From contig NZ_LN849456.1 of assembly GCF_900070355.1 (NCBI RefSeq), forward strand, positions 2,108,001 through 2,172,000: a stretch of 64,000 bases of DNA, written 5' to 3'. Shown here piece by piece: positions 50,854-59,219 of the stretch. Under the pieces are notes generated by a model. The model was not told where the DNA came from. It did no database searches and saw only the letters and a program-made list of their open reading frames with translations. Positions within the stretch are counted from its first letter, which is position 1. Each line of letters begins with the position of its first letter. The translations under genes were made by a program, and so were the position numbers. This DNA is from Devriesea agamarum. GTDB taxonomy: Bacteria; Actinomycetota; Actinomycetes; Actinomycetales; Dermabacteraceae.

Positions 50854-52140
50854 ATGACCAGTGAGCTGATAACCGGGATTAGTGAGCTGACCACTCTCGA
50901 TGCACCGCTGCACGACGCAAATATCGCCCCGGTTCTGCACGATGCCGCCATCGTCATCGACGACGGTTTAATTGCCTGGGTCGGACCCGCCGCGCACGCC
51001 CCCGCCGCTGATCGGCACACCGACCTGGAAGGCCGAGCCGTCTTGCCCGGGTGGGTGGACTCCCATACTCACCTCGTTTTCGATGGCGACCGGTCCGCAG
51101 AATTCGCGGCCCGGATGGCAGGGGAGTCGTACCAGGCCGGTGGTATTTCGGTCACCACCGACGCCACCCGATCAGCTAGCGATGACCGACTGGATGCGTT
51201 GATCACGGCACGCATCGACGAGGCGCGTCGAGGCGGTACCACCTATATCGAAACCAAAACCGGATACGGGCTGAGCATCGACCAGGAAGCGCGGGCTGCC
51301 CGCATAGCATCCCGCCACGCCGACGAGGTGACGTTCCTCGGAGCCCACCTAGTTCCCGACGGACAAGACGCCGACCTGTACACCGAGGACGTGGCCGGCC
51401 CCATGCTCGACGCAGTGATCACCGCCGCGGGAGAGTCTGGAGGGTCCCGACTGTTCTGGGCCGATGTGTTCTGTGAACGCGGCGCGTTCAATGAGACCCA
51501 ATCCCATCGGGTCCTGACCGCAGCGAAGGCCGCAGGCTTGGGGCTTCGGGTTCACGGCAATCAACTTGGACCTGGGCCCGGGGTTCGGCTCGCGGTGGAA
51601 TGCGGCGCTGCGAGCGTGGATCACGTGAACTATCTGAGCGATGGAGACGTCGATGCGCTCGCCGGGTCCGGGGGTGGGCACGCTGCCGACGGGGCTAGGG
51701 CGCAACCGGGTTGGGAAACCGTGGCGACGGTTCTGCCCGCCTGCGATCTGTCCACGCGGGCCCCGCTGGCCCCGGCGCGGCGCCTGTTGGATGCCGGGGT
51801 GAGCATCGCTCTTGCCTCCAATTGCAATCCGGGCACCTCCTATACGACGTCCATGTCATTTTGCGTGAGCACCGCCGTGTTGCAGATGGGGCTGTCCATC
51901 GCCGAAGCGGTGGCGGCGGCAACCCTCGGCGGGGCCAGAGCTCTGCGCCGGGACGCCGAATCGCTGGCAGCGCGCACCCATCCCGGCCCTGAACAGACCT
52001 GGGCTCCCATTGGCCGTATCACCCCCGGGCATCGCGCTGACCTTCATGTTCTTAATGCCCCCGCCGCGATTCACCTCGCCTACCGGCCAGGGATGCCGAT
52101 GACGCACAGCGTGTGGCGGGCAGGCGAGCGCATCGTGTGA
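50854..52140 (+). CDS. hutI: Imidazolonepropionase
   Basis: A 428-residue amidohydrolase that opens imidazolone propionate to formimidoylglutamate. The start ATG (50854) has CAGGAGG upstream. Zinc/iron ligands appear in WVDSHTHLVFDGDRS; YIETKTGYGLS, LRVHGNQLGPGPGVRLAVEC and the DHVNYLSDGDVDALA segment follow. The late motif reads LASNCNPGTSYTTSM; most family members have Asp where this protein has Asn323, and that Asp is a metal ligand. A short Gly-rich insertion lies at about residue 275. It is coupled closely to hutU (23 bp gap). Confidence 0.92.
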   Translation: MTSELITGISELTTLDAPLHDANIAPVLHDAAIVIDDGLIAWVGPAAHAPAADRHTDLEGRAVLPGWVDSHTHLVFDGDRSAEFAARMAGESYQAGGISVTTDATRSASDDRLDALITARIDEARRGGTTYIETKTGYGLSIDQEARAARIASRHADEVTFLGAHLVPDGQDADLYTEDVAGPMLDAVITAAGESGGSRLFWADVFCERGAFNETQSHRVLTAAKAAGLGLRVHGNQLGPGPGVRLAVECGAASVDHVNYLSDGDVDALAGSGGGHAADGARAQPGWETVATVLPACDLSTRAPLAPARRLLDAGVSIALASNCNPGTSYTTSMSFCVSTAVLQMGLSIAEAVAAATLGGARALRRDAESLAARTHPGPEQTWAPIGRITPGHRADLHVLNAPAAIHLAYRPGMPMTHSVWRAGERIV

Positions 52141-52340
52141 GCCCTAGGCGTTGGAGGCGGATCTGGCCGTGGACACAGATCGTGCCGTTGCCAGCGGGTC
52201 TGAACTTTACCGCGGGTCTGGCCTTTGCCCGTGGGGTCGGTCTCTGGCTACCGATCCGGTCTTCGGCCGCCGAGCTGACCCTCGGTAACCAATCCGACTC
52301 TTTCCCCGACCATTGACTCGATAAATCAGGAGAACGTTTG

Positions 52341-53990
52341 ATGAACCAGCAGCCCACCCCGTCCCCCGACGTGCATCGAGACGGCCTGACTCCCGACATA
52401 GGAGGAGGCTGCCCGGGAGGAGGCCACCTGGGCTCCGATACAGCTGCTGCTGAGTCTGTCGTCCGCCTCGGGATTCAAGGGCTCACCGCAGCTGATGTGT
52501 TGGCCGTGGCGCGCGACGGGGCACGAGTTGAGCTGACCGAGGAATCCCGACGCACGGTAGCGCAGGTCCGCGCCCATATCGACGCCCTCGCCCACGCCGA
52601 CCGCCCGGTCTACGGGGTGTCCACCGGGTTTGGTGCGCTCGCGAATAAACACATCCCGCCCAGTCAGCGCACCGCCCTGCAACGCTCACTAATCCGCTCA
52701 CATGCGGCAGGCATCGGCCCCGAGGTAGAACGCGAGGTGGTGCGCGCCATGATGCTGCTGCGCGCCCGCACCCTGGCCTCAGGGCGAACCGGGGTGCGTC
52801 CCGAAGTCGTGGAGACCATGCTCGCCCTGCTAAACGCCGGGATCACGCCGATTGTGCACGAGTATGGTTCGCTCGGCTGCTCAGGCGACCTCGCCCCGCT
52901 CTCGCACTGCGCACTAGTTTTGATGGGAGAGGGACGGGCGCGCGATCAGGATGGACACGAACGACCCGTCGCCGACCTGCTTGCAGAACACGACATCACC
53001 CCGGTGGTGCTGGCCGAAAAAGAAGGCCTCGCGCTGATTAACGGCACCGACGGCATGCTCGGCCAGCTGCTCATGGCGATTGCTGACCTCGACCAACTAG
53101 TGCGGATAGCGGACGTGACCTGCGCATTCAGTGTGCAAGCGCTGCTCGGCACAGACGCGGTGTTCCGCCCTGAACTGCACGGCCCGCTGCGGCCTCATCC
53201 CGGCCAGAGCGCCTCAGCGGCCAACCTGTTTGCGCTCTTGCAAGGGTCGGGCATCGTGGAGGAGGTGCATCGCAGTGCCTCCCGGGTGCAGGACGCTTAT
53301 TCACTGCGCTGCGCCCCACAGGTCGCCGGGGCAGTACGCGACACCCTCGAGCACGCCCGCACCGTGGCAACCCGTGAGCTCGCCGCGGCGATCGACAACC
53401 CGGTGGTGCTTGAAGACGGCACTGTCACCTCGAACGGGAACTTCCATGGCGCGCCGGTCGCCTATGTTCTGGACTTCCTGGCGGTAGCCGTTGCCGATTT
53501 GTCGTCCATTGCCGAGCGACGTACCGACCGCCTGCTCGACCCAGCACGCTCGCACGGCCTGCCCGCCTTCCTCGCGGATGACCCGGGTGTGGATTCAGGG
53601 CTCATGATCGCCCAGTACACGCAGGCTGCGTTGGTCGCAGAGAATAAACGCCTTGCGGTGCCGGCGAGCGTCGATTCGATTCCCTCCTCCGCGATGCAGG
53701 AGGATCACGTCTCGCTTGGCTGGCATGCCGCTCGCAAACTGCGCCTGGCGGTGGGGAATCTGCGTCGAGTGCTGGCAATTGAGCTGGTGGCGGCAGCGCG
53801 CGGGATGGATATGCGCTCGCCGCTCGCTCCGTCGCCCGCCACCGAAGCGGCCCTTAACCTGCTGCGCACGAGCGTGCCCGGCCCAGGGCCGGACCGTTTC
53901 CTCGCCCCGGATCTCGCATCCGCTGAATCGCTGCTGGCCACTGGTCGTCTGCTCGCTGAGGTGGAGCGGGTGCTCGGTCCTTTGGCTTAG
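52341..53990 (+). CDS. hutH: Histidine ammonia-lyase
   Basis: A 549-residue enzyme that deaminates histidine to urocanate. ATG 52341 follows AGGAGA. Family features are VYGVSTGFGALANKHIP, the MIO-forming triad in GSLGCSGDLAPLSH (residues 180-182, Cys-Ser-Gly in place of Ala-Ser-Gly), LALINGTDGMLGQL and the YTQAALVAENKRLA helix. Cys at the first MIO position also occurs in other actinobacterial homologues. The N-terminal 40 residues are an extra Gly/Pro-rich tail. Unusually it is the last hut gene although it carries out the first step. Confidence 0.95.
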   Translation: MNQQPTPSPDVHRDGLTPDIGGGCPGGGHLGSDTAAAESVVRLGIQGLTAADVLAVARDGARVELTEESRRTVAQVRAHIDALAHADRPVYGVSTGFGALANKHIPPSQRTALQRSLIRSHAAGIGPEVEREVVRAMMLLRARTLASGRTGVRPEVVETMLALLNAGITPIVHEYGSLGCSGDLAPLSHCALVLMGEGRARDQDGHERPVADLLAEHDITPVVLAEKEGLALINGTDGMLGQLLMAIADLDQLVRIADVTCAFSVQALLGTDAVFRPELHGPLRPHPGQSASAANLFALLQGSGIVEEVHRSASRVQDAYSLRCAPQVAGAVRDTLEHARTVATRELAAAIDNPVVLEDGTVTSNGNFHGAPVAYVLDFLAVAVADLSSIAERRTDRLLDPARSHGLPAFLADDPGVDSGLMIAQYTQAALVAENKRLAVPASVDSIPSSAMQEDHVSLGWHAARKLRLAVGNLRRVLAIELVAAARGMDMRSPLAPSPATEAALNLLRTSVPGPGPDRFLAPDLASAESLLATGRLLAEVERVLGPLA

Positions 53991-54017
53991 ACAGGTGTGC
54001 GGCGCGGGGTCGCCGGT

Positions 54018-54043
54018 GCCCGGGTCCTTTCGTGGACCCGGGC
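54018..54043. terminator. Hairpin between hutH and the convergent ABC permease gene
   Basis: GCCCGGGTCC (54018-54027) pairs exactly with GGACCCGGGC (54034-54043) around TTTCGT. The genes on both sides converge on it. Confidence 0.7.
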
Positions 54044-54155
54044 GGTTAGGGCATCTGGACTAACAAGGACGGGTGTTCGCGTGGGGCTGGAGCTGTGTGG
54101 TGTTCGCCTGATCGTGATTTGAATCAGGCCCTGCTGCTGCGCTGTGTCCGTCGGG

Positions 54156-56438
54156 TTAGTTGGTGGCTCCGGGTCGCCATTGGCGCAGGCGTTCGCGTTG
54201 GGTTATTACCGAGATGGCGGTCATGGCGAGGGCTGCGAGCAGGGGTAGTACGGTGGTGGCGATGACGTAGCCCGGCGGGAAGTAGCCGTTGATTGGTGGG
54301 AGGGTGAAGGGCAGTGTGGTCCAGTAGGCAACACCGATCCCAACCCCGATGGCGATGCACATTGGGATAAGGACTCGCGCCAGACTGATACTGATCAGCA
54401 CGCCTGGTTTTGGACTCCACATGCTTAGCACGCCGGTACGGTCGCTAGAAGTACGAGAATCTCCGAGGATGCTGCCGCTGATCGCCAAAGCGAGCATAAC
54501 TGCGGCTAAGGTTCCGTAAAACGGTAGCCAGCGCGCCTGCTCTAGGCGGCTATCTGAAAGGGCGCGTGCCTCTTGACCGGGGTCTGTGAGACCTGGTCCC
54601 GGAATGATGTGGCGGACAAGTTGCTGGCGAAAATGCTCGAATGGAATGGGCTGTTCGTTTAGGGATGTGAGGTAGTATGAAGCACTTCCTAGGTAATTGT
54701 GGTGATCTTTATGAGGAATTAAAGGGTCTTCAACGATGACTTCAAGCTTGGAAAATCCGTCGTTCGTGACGATGAGTTCTACTTCTCGGGACTTGGGAAA
54801 TTGATCAACGGTGAGAGTGGTGTTCTGGCAGCTGAACACGATTTTCTGGAGTGTTGGGCACGTGCCGGTAATGATCGCATCTCCAGGGCGCTTCTGGGAG
54901 TCGGGCCGTTCAATTTTAAGGTAACCAAAGCGGTCATCGATCATTGCACGCAATGTTGTTTGAAGCTGGGGAATATTTTCCCACTCAACACGAGCGATGG
55001 TCCCACGGGAGAGATTTTCCTGGGTCAGTGCATGTTCTTCTGCGGTGTCGGTCATTGTGCTCATCACCATCACATGGCCAGTGAGAACGATGACCAGGGT
55101 CATGGCTGCTGTGAGTCGGCGAGTCGACTTTGCACCGTTAAGAACTTGGCGACCCCCGATGAGTAGGCCGGTGGCTCCGGTGTGGCGACCTATGGTCACA
55201 AGGACTCGGGCCGCGCCCGCGCAAAGGGATCCGATGAATGAGGGAATTGTTAATGCAACGAAAAAGATCCCCGTATAAGCAATCAGTGTGCGGGCGTAGT
55301 TGTCGGTGTGTTTCAGACTCCAGGTCACGAGCGTAACTAGTAAAAAACACGCGATGGGAAGTGCGGCGAGTTTCCACCAACGCTCGCGAAATGGCTTTCC
55401 GTGAAGGCGTGTGGACATGGCTGCTAGGCGGGTGCGATTAGTCCACCACACAATCCCGAAGCTGGTCATCCCTCCGAGTGCATAGAACCCGATAAGTAGG
55501 GGCAAGTTGGCCCGCATGTCCGCAGAGAGAATGGGGTAGCTGACATACGGTAGACGGACGTCAACTAAGCAGATGGTCGCTAGCACGGCGGTGGCAGCTA
55601 AGGCCCCCACCAACATGGGGCGTCGAGTAGCGCCAGCCACGAATGCCCTGCGTTGCGCCGCGTTGGCCCCCAGGATCGTCATGACAACTTGTTGTCGGTC
55701 GCGCTTTGAGGAACCGACGCGTGCGCCGGCGAGCATTAAGATGGTGGCGGGAAGGATCAAGAAGATAATCGCTAAACCGAGCGGTGTTTCAACCGGTGGA
55801 ATCGAACTTATTCCTCCCGCATCTGCACTATTGAATGGCGAGATATCTGTAGGGGGCTTCCGGCCATTCAGGGGGTGCGCGGAAGATTCGTCGAAAGTTC
55901 CTGCTCGAGGTCGTATGTAGGCCAGTTTTTCGTCCGGTGAGATGAGCCCTTCGCGACCGATGGTTCCCGGTGCCCGTGTGCCATATCGTTGAACAGTAGT
56001 GTCACCTTCAGGGGACGCGGCTAAGGCGGGAGATAGCAGCACCTCGCCCGGTTCGGGCCACGAAGAGAGCCCAGGGGGTAATACTGAGTTAGGCCCCGGC
56101 GCGATAATCATCGCGATGAACGATGAATTAAGCGCGGTTACGTTTATGATTTTTAGCGCTCCCTCACCGGGAAGGGCGTAGCCTGCGGTGATGTCTGGGG
56201 ACCTTTTGTAGTCTCGTTCAAGTCCTTCTTGGTATGCCGCCAAAATGATGCCGATAGCTGCGTAGGACAGGATCAGGAAGAACGTGGCCAAGGCGAGCAG
56301 GATTGAGGGTATGTGTCGGTCGGGGCGGGAGCGGTGGATGGTGCGCCCCAGGGTGTACCAGTAGCGTCGGTCTTCCCGGGCCGAGCGGGTTGCTGTTTTG
56401 GATGCCGCCTGGGGGTGATGTTTGGTTGCGGTGTTCAT
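54156..56438 (-). CDS. FtsX-like ABC transporter permease
   Basis: A 760-residue membrane protein starting at ATG 56438, which overlaps the ATPase stop by 4 bp. There is one N-terminal helix (ILLALATFFLILSYAAIGIIL), an external domain, then the helices of a first FtsX unit (LAIIFLILPATILMLAGARVG, ATAVLATICLVDV), more helices and a C-terminal group ending VIATTVLPLLAALAMTAIS. The layout of MacB/LolE-like permeases with two membrane halves is evident. Substrate unknown; peptide antibiotic export or resistance is a frequent role in this group. GC content is lower than in the neighbouring hut genes. Confidence 0.82.
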   Translation of the reverse strand: MNTATKHHPQAASKTATRSAREDRRYWYTLGRTIHRSRPDRHIPSILLALATFFLILSYAAIGIILAAYQEGLERDYKRSPDITAGYALPGEGALKIINVTALNSSFIAMIIAPGPNSVLPPGLSSWPEPGEVLLSPALAASPEGDTTVQRYGTRAPGTIGREGLISPDEKLAYIRPRAGTFDESSAHPLNGRKPPTDISPFNSADAGGISSIPPVETPLGLAIIFLILPATILMLAGARVGSSKRDRQQVVMTILGANAAQRRAFVAGATRRPMLVGALAATAVLATICLVDVRLPYVSYPILSADMRANLPLLIGFYALGGMTSFGIVWWTNRTRLAAMSTRLHGKPFRERWWKLAALPIACFLLVTLVTWSLKHTDNYARTLIAYTGIFFVALTIPSFIGSLCAGAARVLVTIGRHTGATGLLIGGRQVLNGAKSTRRLTAAMTLVIVLTGHVMVMSTMTDTAEEHALTQENLSRGTIARVEWENIPQLQTTLRAMIDDRFGYLKIERPDSQKRPGDAIITGTCPTLQKIVFSCQNTTLTVDQFPKSREVELIVTNDGFSKLEVIVEDPLIPHKDHHNYLGSASYYLTSLNEQPIPFEHFRQQLVRHIIPGPGLTDPGQEARALSDSRLEQARWLPFYGTLAAVMLALAISGSILGDSRTSSDRTGVLSMWSPKPGVLISISLARVLIPMCIAIGVGIGVAYWTTLPFTLPPINGYFPPGYVIATTVLPLLAALAMTAISVITQRERLRQWRPGATN

Positions 56439-57157
56439 AGGGCATTGAGGTGGGCCGGGCCGTCTTCGGATGGCACAAGTTGGTAGACCGCGTCGGCTCG
56501 GTGTCCGAGGTCGAGGTCGTGGGTGACCATGAGGACTGCGCTTCCCCAACGCTCGGGGATGGACAGTATTAGATCCCCGACCATGTCTCGGAATTCGGTG
56601 TCGAGGGATCCGGTGGGTTCGTCGGCCAGCACAAGCTGGGGTTTGGTGATTAGCGCCCGGGCGATGGCTACGCGCTGTCGTTCGCCGCCGGATATGTCGC
56701 GGGTGAGGATGCCTGTGGTGGGAAGGGAAAGATCCTCGAGAAGTTTTTTAGCGGCGTCGAAAGCTTCGGTTCTGCTGGACCCGGACAGCAGAGCGGCTAC
56801 TGCGACGTTCTCGATGGGTTCAAGTTCATCGATCAGTTCGCCGTGTTGGAACACCATGGAGACAGTGTGTCTTAGGTATTCCTGTTTTTGTTGCTTAGAC
56901 ATTTTCGAGACATCATCGCCATTGACTGTGATGACTCCTGTCGAGGGCTTAACGAGGCCGAGGATCGCGGATAGGAGGGATGATTTGCCGGACCCGGAAC
57001 GCCCGATAATCGCAGCGCTTGTGCCTGGTTCCAGGTGCAAACTCGCCTTGTCGACGACAAGGCGGCGCCCATACTTAAGAGAAACTTCATCAACTTTCAG
57101 CACCGGCGCCGCATCCTGTCTCGGTGTGGAGTTCTTTGTGGCTTGGGGATGGCCCAC
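56435..57157 (-). CDS. ABC transporter ATPase, MacB/LolD-like
   Basis: A 240-residue ATPase. Walker A is IIGRSGSGKSSLL, Q-loop VSMVFQHGELIDEL, signature ISGGERQRVAIARAL, Walker B LVLADEPTGSLD and H-loop MVTHDLDLGHRA. This is the LolD/MacB group that drives FtsX-type permeases; its partner is the gene directly downstream. The first 18 residues are an extra tail and the exact start is uncertain. Confidence 0.92.
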   Translation of the reverse strand: MGHPQATKNSTPRQDAAPVLKVDEVSLKYGRRLVVDKASLHLEPGTSAAIIGRSGSGKSSLLSAILGLVKPSTGVITVNGDDVSKMSKQQKQEYLRHTVSMVFQHGELIDELEPIENVAVAALLSGSSRTEAFDAAKKLLEDLSLPTTGILTRDISGGERQRVAIARALITKPQLVLADEPTGSLDTEFRDMVGDLILSIPERWGSAVLMVTHDLDLGHRADAVYQLVPSEDGPAHLNAL

Positions 57158-57299
57158 GAAGCAGGCTGCTGCGACTTCGCGGGTCGTACCACCTAGCGTG
57201 ACATGAGGGATTAACGAGTGATGCCGCCATCAGGGTAGAACATCCGACCTCTAGGGGCTTGCGAGTGAGCTTTCGCTTTGCTACCCGTACCATGAGTGC

Positions 57300-57734
57300 A
57301 TGTCGGACTTCATCGCCCGTATTCCGCAGGAGCTGCGTGCCGTGGGCGCCTCAACCGTATGGCGGCTGGTGTTCGTGGCGGTGGCTATTGTGGCCAACGT
57401 CGGTTTTTACCTGCCTAAGGTGCCTGCGGTTCCGGGCGGCCTCACTATTCCGGGCTTGGACAAAGTTGTTCATGGTGTGGTGTTTGCGCTCACGGCGTGG
57501 GCTTTGCTGAGGATTCTTGCGCCGCGTCGTCGGTTCCCGGCGGGCTGGGTGGTGTTGCTGCTGCTGTGTCATGCGGGGGTTATCGAGTTGGTTCAGGGGT
57601 GGCTGTTGTCGGGGCGTTCGGCGGATGCTTGGGATGTTCTTGCCGATGTGGTCGGCATTGTGGTGGGAGTTGTCGGATGGCGTTTTGAGCAGGTGCGGCA
57701 GTGTTCGACCGAGTGGTCAGATATCCGCGAGTGA
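57300..57734 (+). CDS. VanZ-like membrane protein
   Basis: A 144-residue protein with four hydrophobic segments: LVFVAVAIVANVGFYLP, DKVVHGVVFALTAWALL, GWVVLLLLCHAGVIELVQGW and DVLADVVGIVVGVVGWRF. The motif LDKVVHGVVFAL and the closing DVLADVVGI are typical of the VanZ fold, whose founder affects teicoplanin resistance; most members have no known role. TACCAT ends six bases before the ATG, so the mRNA may be leaderless. Confidence 0.82.
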   Translation: MSDFIARIPQELRAVGASTVWRLVFVAVAIVANVGFYLPKVPAVPGGLTIPGLDKVVHGVVFALTAWALLRILAPRRRFPAGWVVLLLLCHAGVIELVQGWLLSGRSADAWDVLADVVGIVVGVVGWRFEQVRQCSTEWSDIRE

Positions 57735-57999
57735 CCGTGTCTGAAGCTGTGGAAATCCATATGTTTTGCGGGAGTGACGCCGTCACGTGACGTAAAGTTG
57801 CGGTATGTTGCTGTGGTGAACTGCAACAATTGCTGGGATAAACGCAGTTCTTTGGTGCGGAGTTCGGGGTACCTTTGATGGTTGCCTGAGCGCCAAATTT
57901 GGGTTGTGTTGGTAGGTACTGGTGTGCGTGCGGCGTACCCTGGTGGCTGACCTAGCGGTAGTTGAACAATGAGTCATCATTGAGGAAAGGACCCATCAC
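57735..57999. other. Intergenic region before the DUF4258/HicA-like gene
   Basis: Contains the dyad GTGACG-C-CGTCAC at about 57773 and AT-rich DNA that may hold a promoter. No gene is recognised. Confidence 0.35.
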
Positions 58000-59115
58000 G
58001 TGTCCTCGGAAGATGCCCATCCCCACGTGGGAGACCGGACACGCCATAGCCTGGCAGAACTTCTGATCTCCTGCGACGACCTGGACTTTAGCGTGGAGGG
58101 GGACGGCCATGACCGCGCGCTGAGAATTGCGCCCGTCGATGCTGCCCGCCTTGCCGCAAGACTAATGGACCAGGTTGCCGAGGCGATGGCGCAGCAGTAT
58201 GAGATCCAACCTCCCGGCGCAGCCAAAGTGGCGACTCTGCGTCCGATCCCGTCACCACTGGACCTAGCGAAAACTCCGAGCCGCCACCGAACCCCGGGCT
58301 CTGACCAGGCGCAAGGCAAACATCACGACGATGATGCGCACGCTCCCTCGCCACTGGACCTCATGAAGGCGCTGGAAGAAAGCATCCGCCCCCGGGACGG
58401 ACACCTACCGCCCAGCGCAAACTCCGGCGATGCGCACCAGCCCACCACGGCCCTCGGTGATGAACGCCCGAATCCCTTCAACAAGGCGTCGCACCCTGTG
58501 CTGGTGCGCAGTCCGCAGCGATCAGCCGCCCACGACGGTGCCCAGCGGTACGCCACCATTGAAAGCGGTGGCGAACTCACATTCCGCCGCACCGACCACA
58601 TCGTGCCCCCGGAAAACCTGTACCGAGGTTTTGAAATTCTGCCCGGCGCCAGGGAATACGCTGACCGCTGCGGTTTCACCCTCGACCAAGTCGTCGAAGC
58701 GGCCTGCGAACCTGACGAAGAATGGCTATCGGATCGAGGTAGCGCGGATTACCGTCTCAAAGGGGATGTCTGCGCGGTCGTCGCCCACGACACTGGGTCG
58801 ATCCTGTCCGTCTATTCCCGCTCCCGAGCCCTGCGTGACCAAGCCAGAGCTGAATCCACCGGTGTGCAGGTTGTCAGACGCTCTTACTCCGGAGGCCCCG
58901 GAAACCGTTATCCCACGACCAACTCTGATCTCATTGCTCGTTTGCGTCGGGCAGGGTTCGACGTGTCCTGGGGCAAGGGACATCCGAAAGTCACTCACCC
59001 TGATCATCCTGGCGAATCCATGCCGTTCCCGCTGACGCCCTCGGATGCGCGCGGAATGCGCAACACCGTCACCGACCTCAACCGCATCTTCGGGGTTGAT
59101 CTTCGCGACGTCTAA
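58000..59115 (+). CDS. Protein with DUF4258-like and HicA-like segments, function unknown
   Basis: A 371-residue protein with a GTG start after GAGGAAAGG. Residues 1-75 form a compact acidic domain (LAELLISCDDLDFSVEGDG); 75-195 are low complexity with PSPLDLAK/PSPLDLMK repeated. Residues 205-290 (GAREYADRCGFTLDQVVEAA, LKGDVCAVVAHDTGSILSVY) resemble the DUF4258/RelE-like fold. The end (LIARLRRAGFDVSWGKGHPK followed by THPDHPGESMPFPLTPSDAR) resembles HicA dsRNA-binding toxins, including the GKG-H stretch with the expected His. Both similarities are by eye and modest. No antitoxin gene is adjacent. Confidence 0.55.
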   Translation: MSSEDAHPHVGDRTRHSLAELLISCDDLDFSVEGDGHDRALRIAPVDAARLAARLMDQVAEAMAQQYEIQPPGAAKVATLRPIPSPLDLAKTPSRHRTPGSDQAQGKHHDDDAHAPSPLDLMKALEESIRPRDGHLPPSANSGDAHQPTTALGDERPNPFNKASHPVLVRSPQRSAAHDGAQRYATIESGGELTFRRTDHIVPPENLYRGFEILPGAREYADRCGFTLDQVVEAACEPDEEWLSDRGSADYRLKGDVCAVVAHDTGSILSVYSRSRALRDQARAESTGVQVVRRSYSGGPGNRYPTTNSDLIARLRRAGFDVSWGKGHPKVTHPDHPGESMPFPLTPSDARGMRNTVTDLNRIFGVDLRDV

Positions 59116-59219
59116 GCCCGACGATCACGAACCATCGGTGTATCTGCTGTTCAAAGGCCGCAGCTCACCCCTGAACCCTGCAAAGCTTTCGACCCCGAAG
59201 GGCCGGCCTGCAAAGGCGT

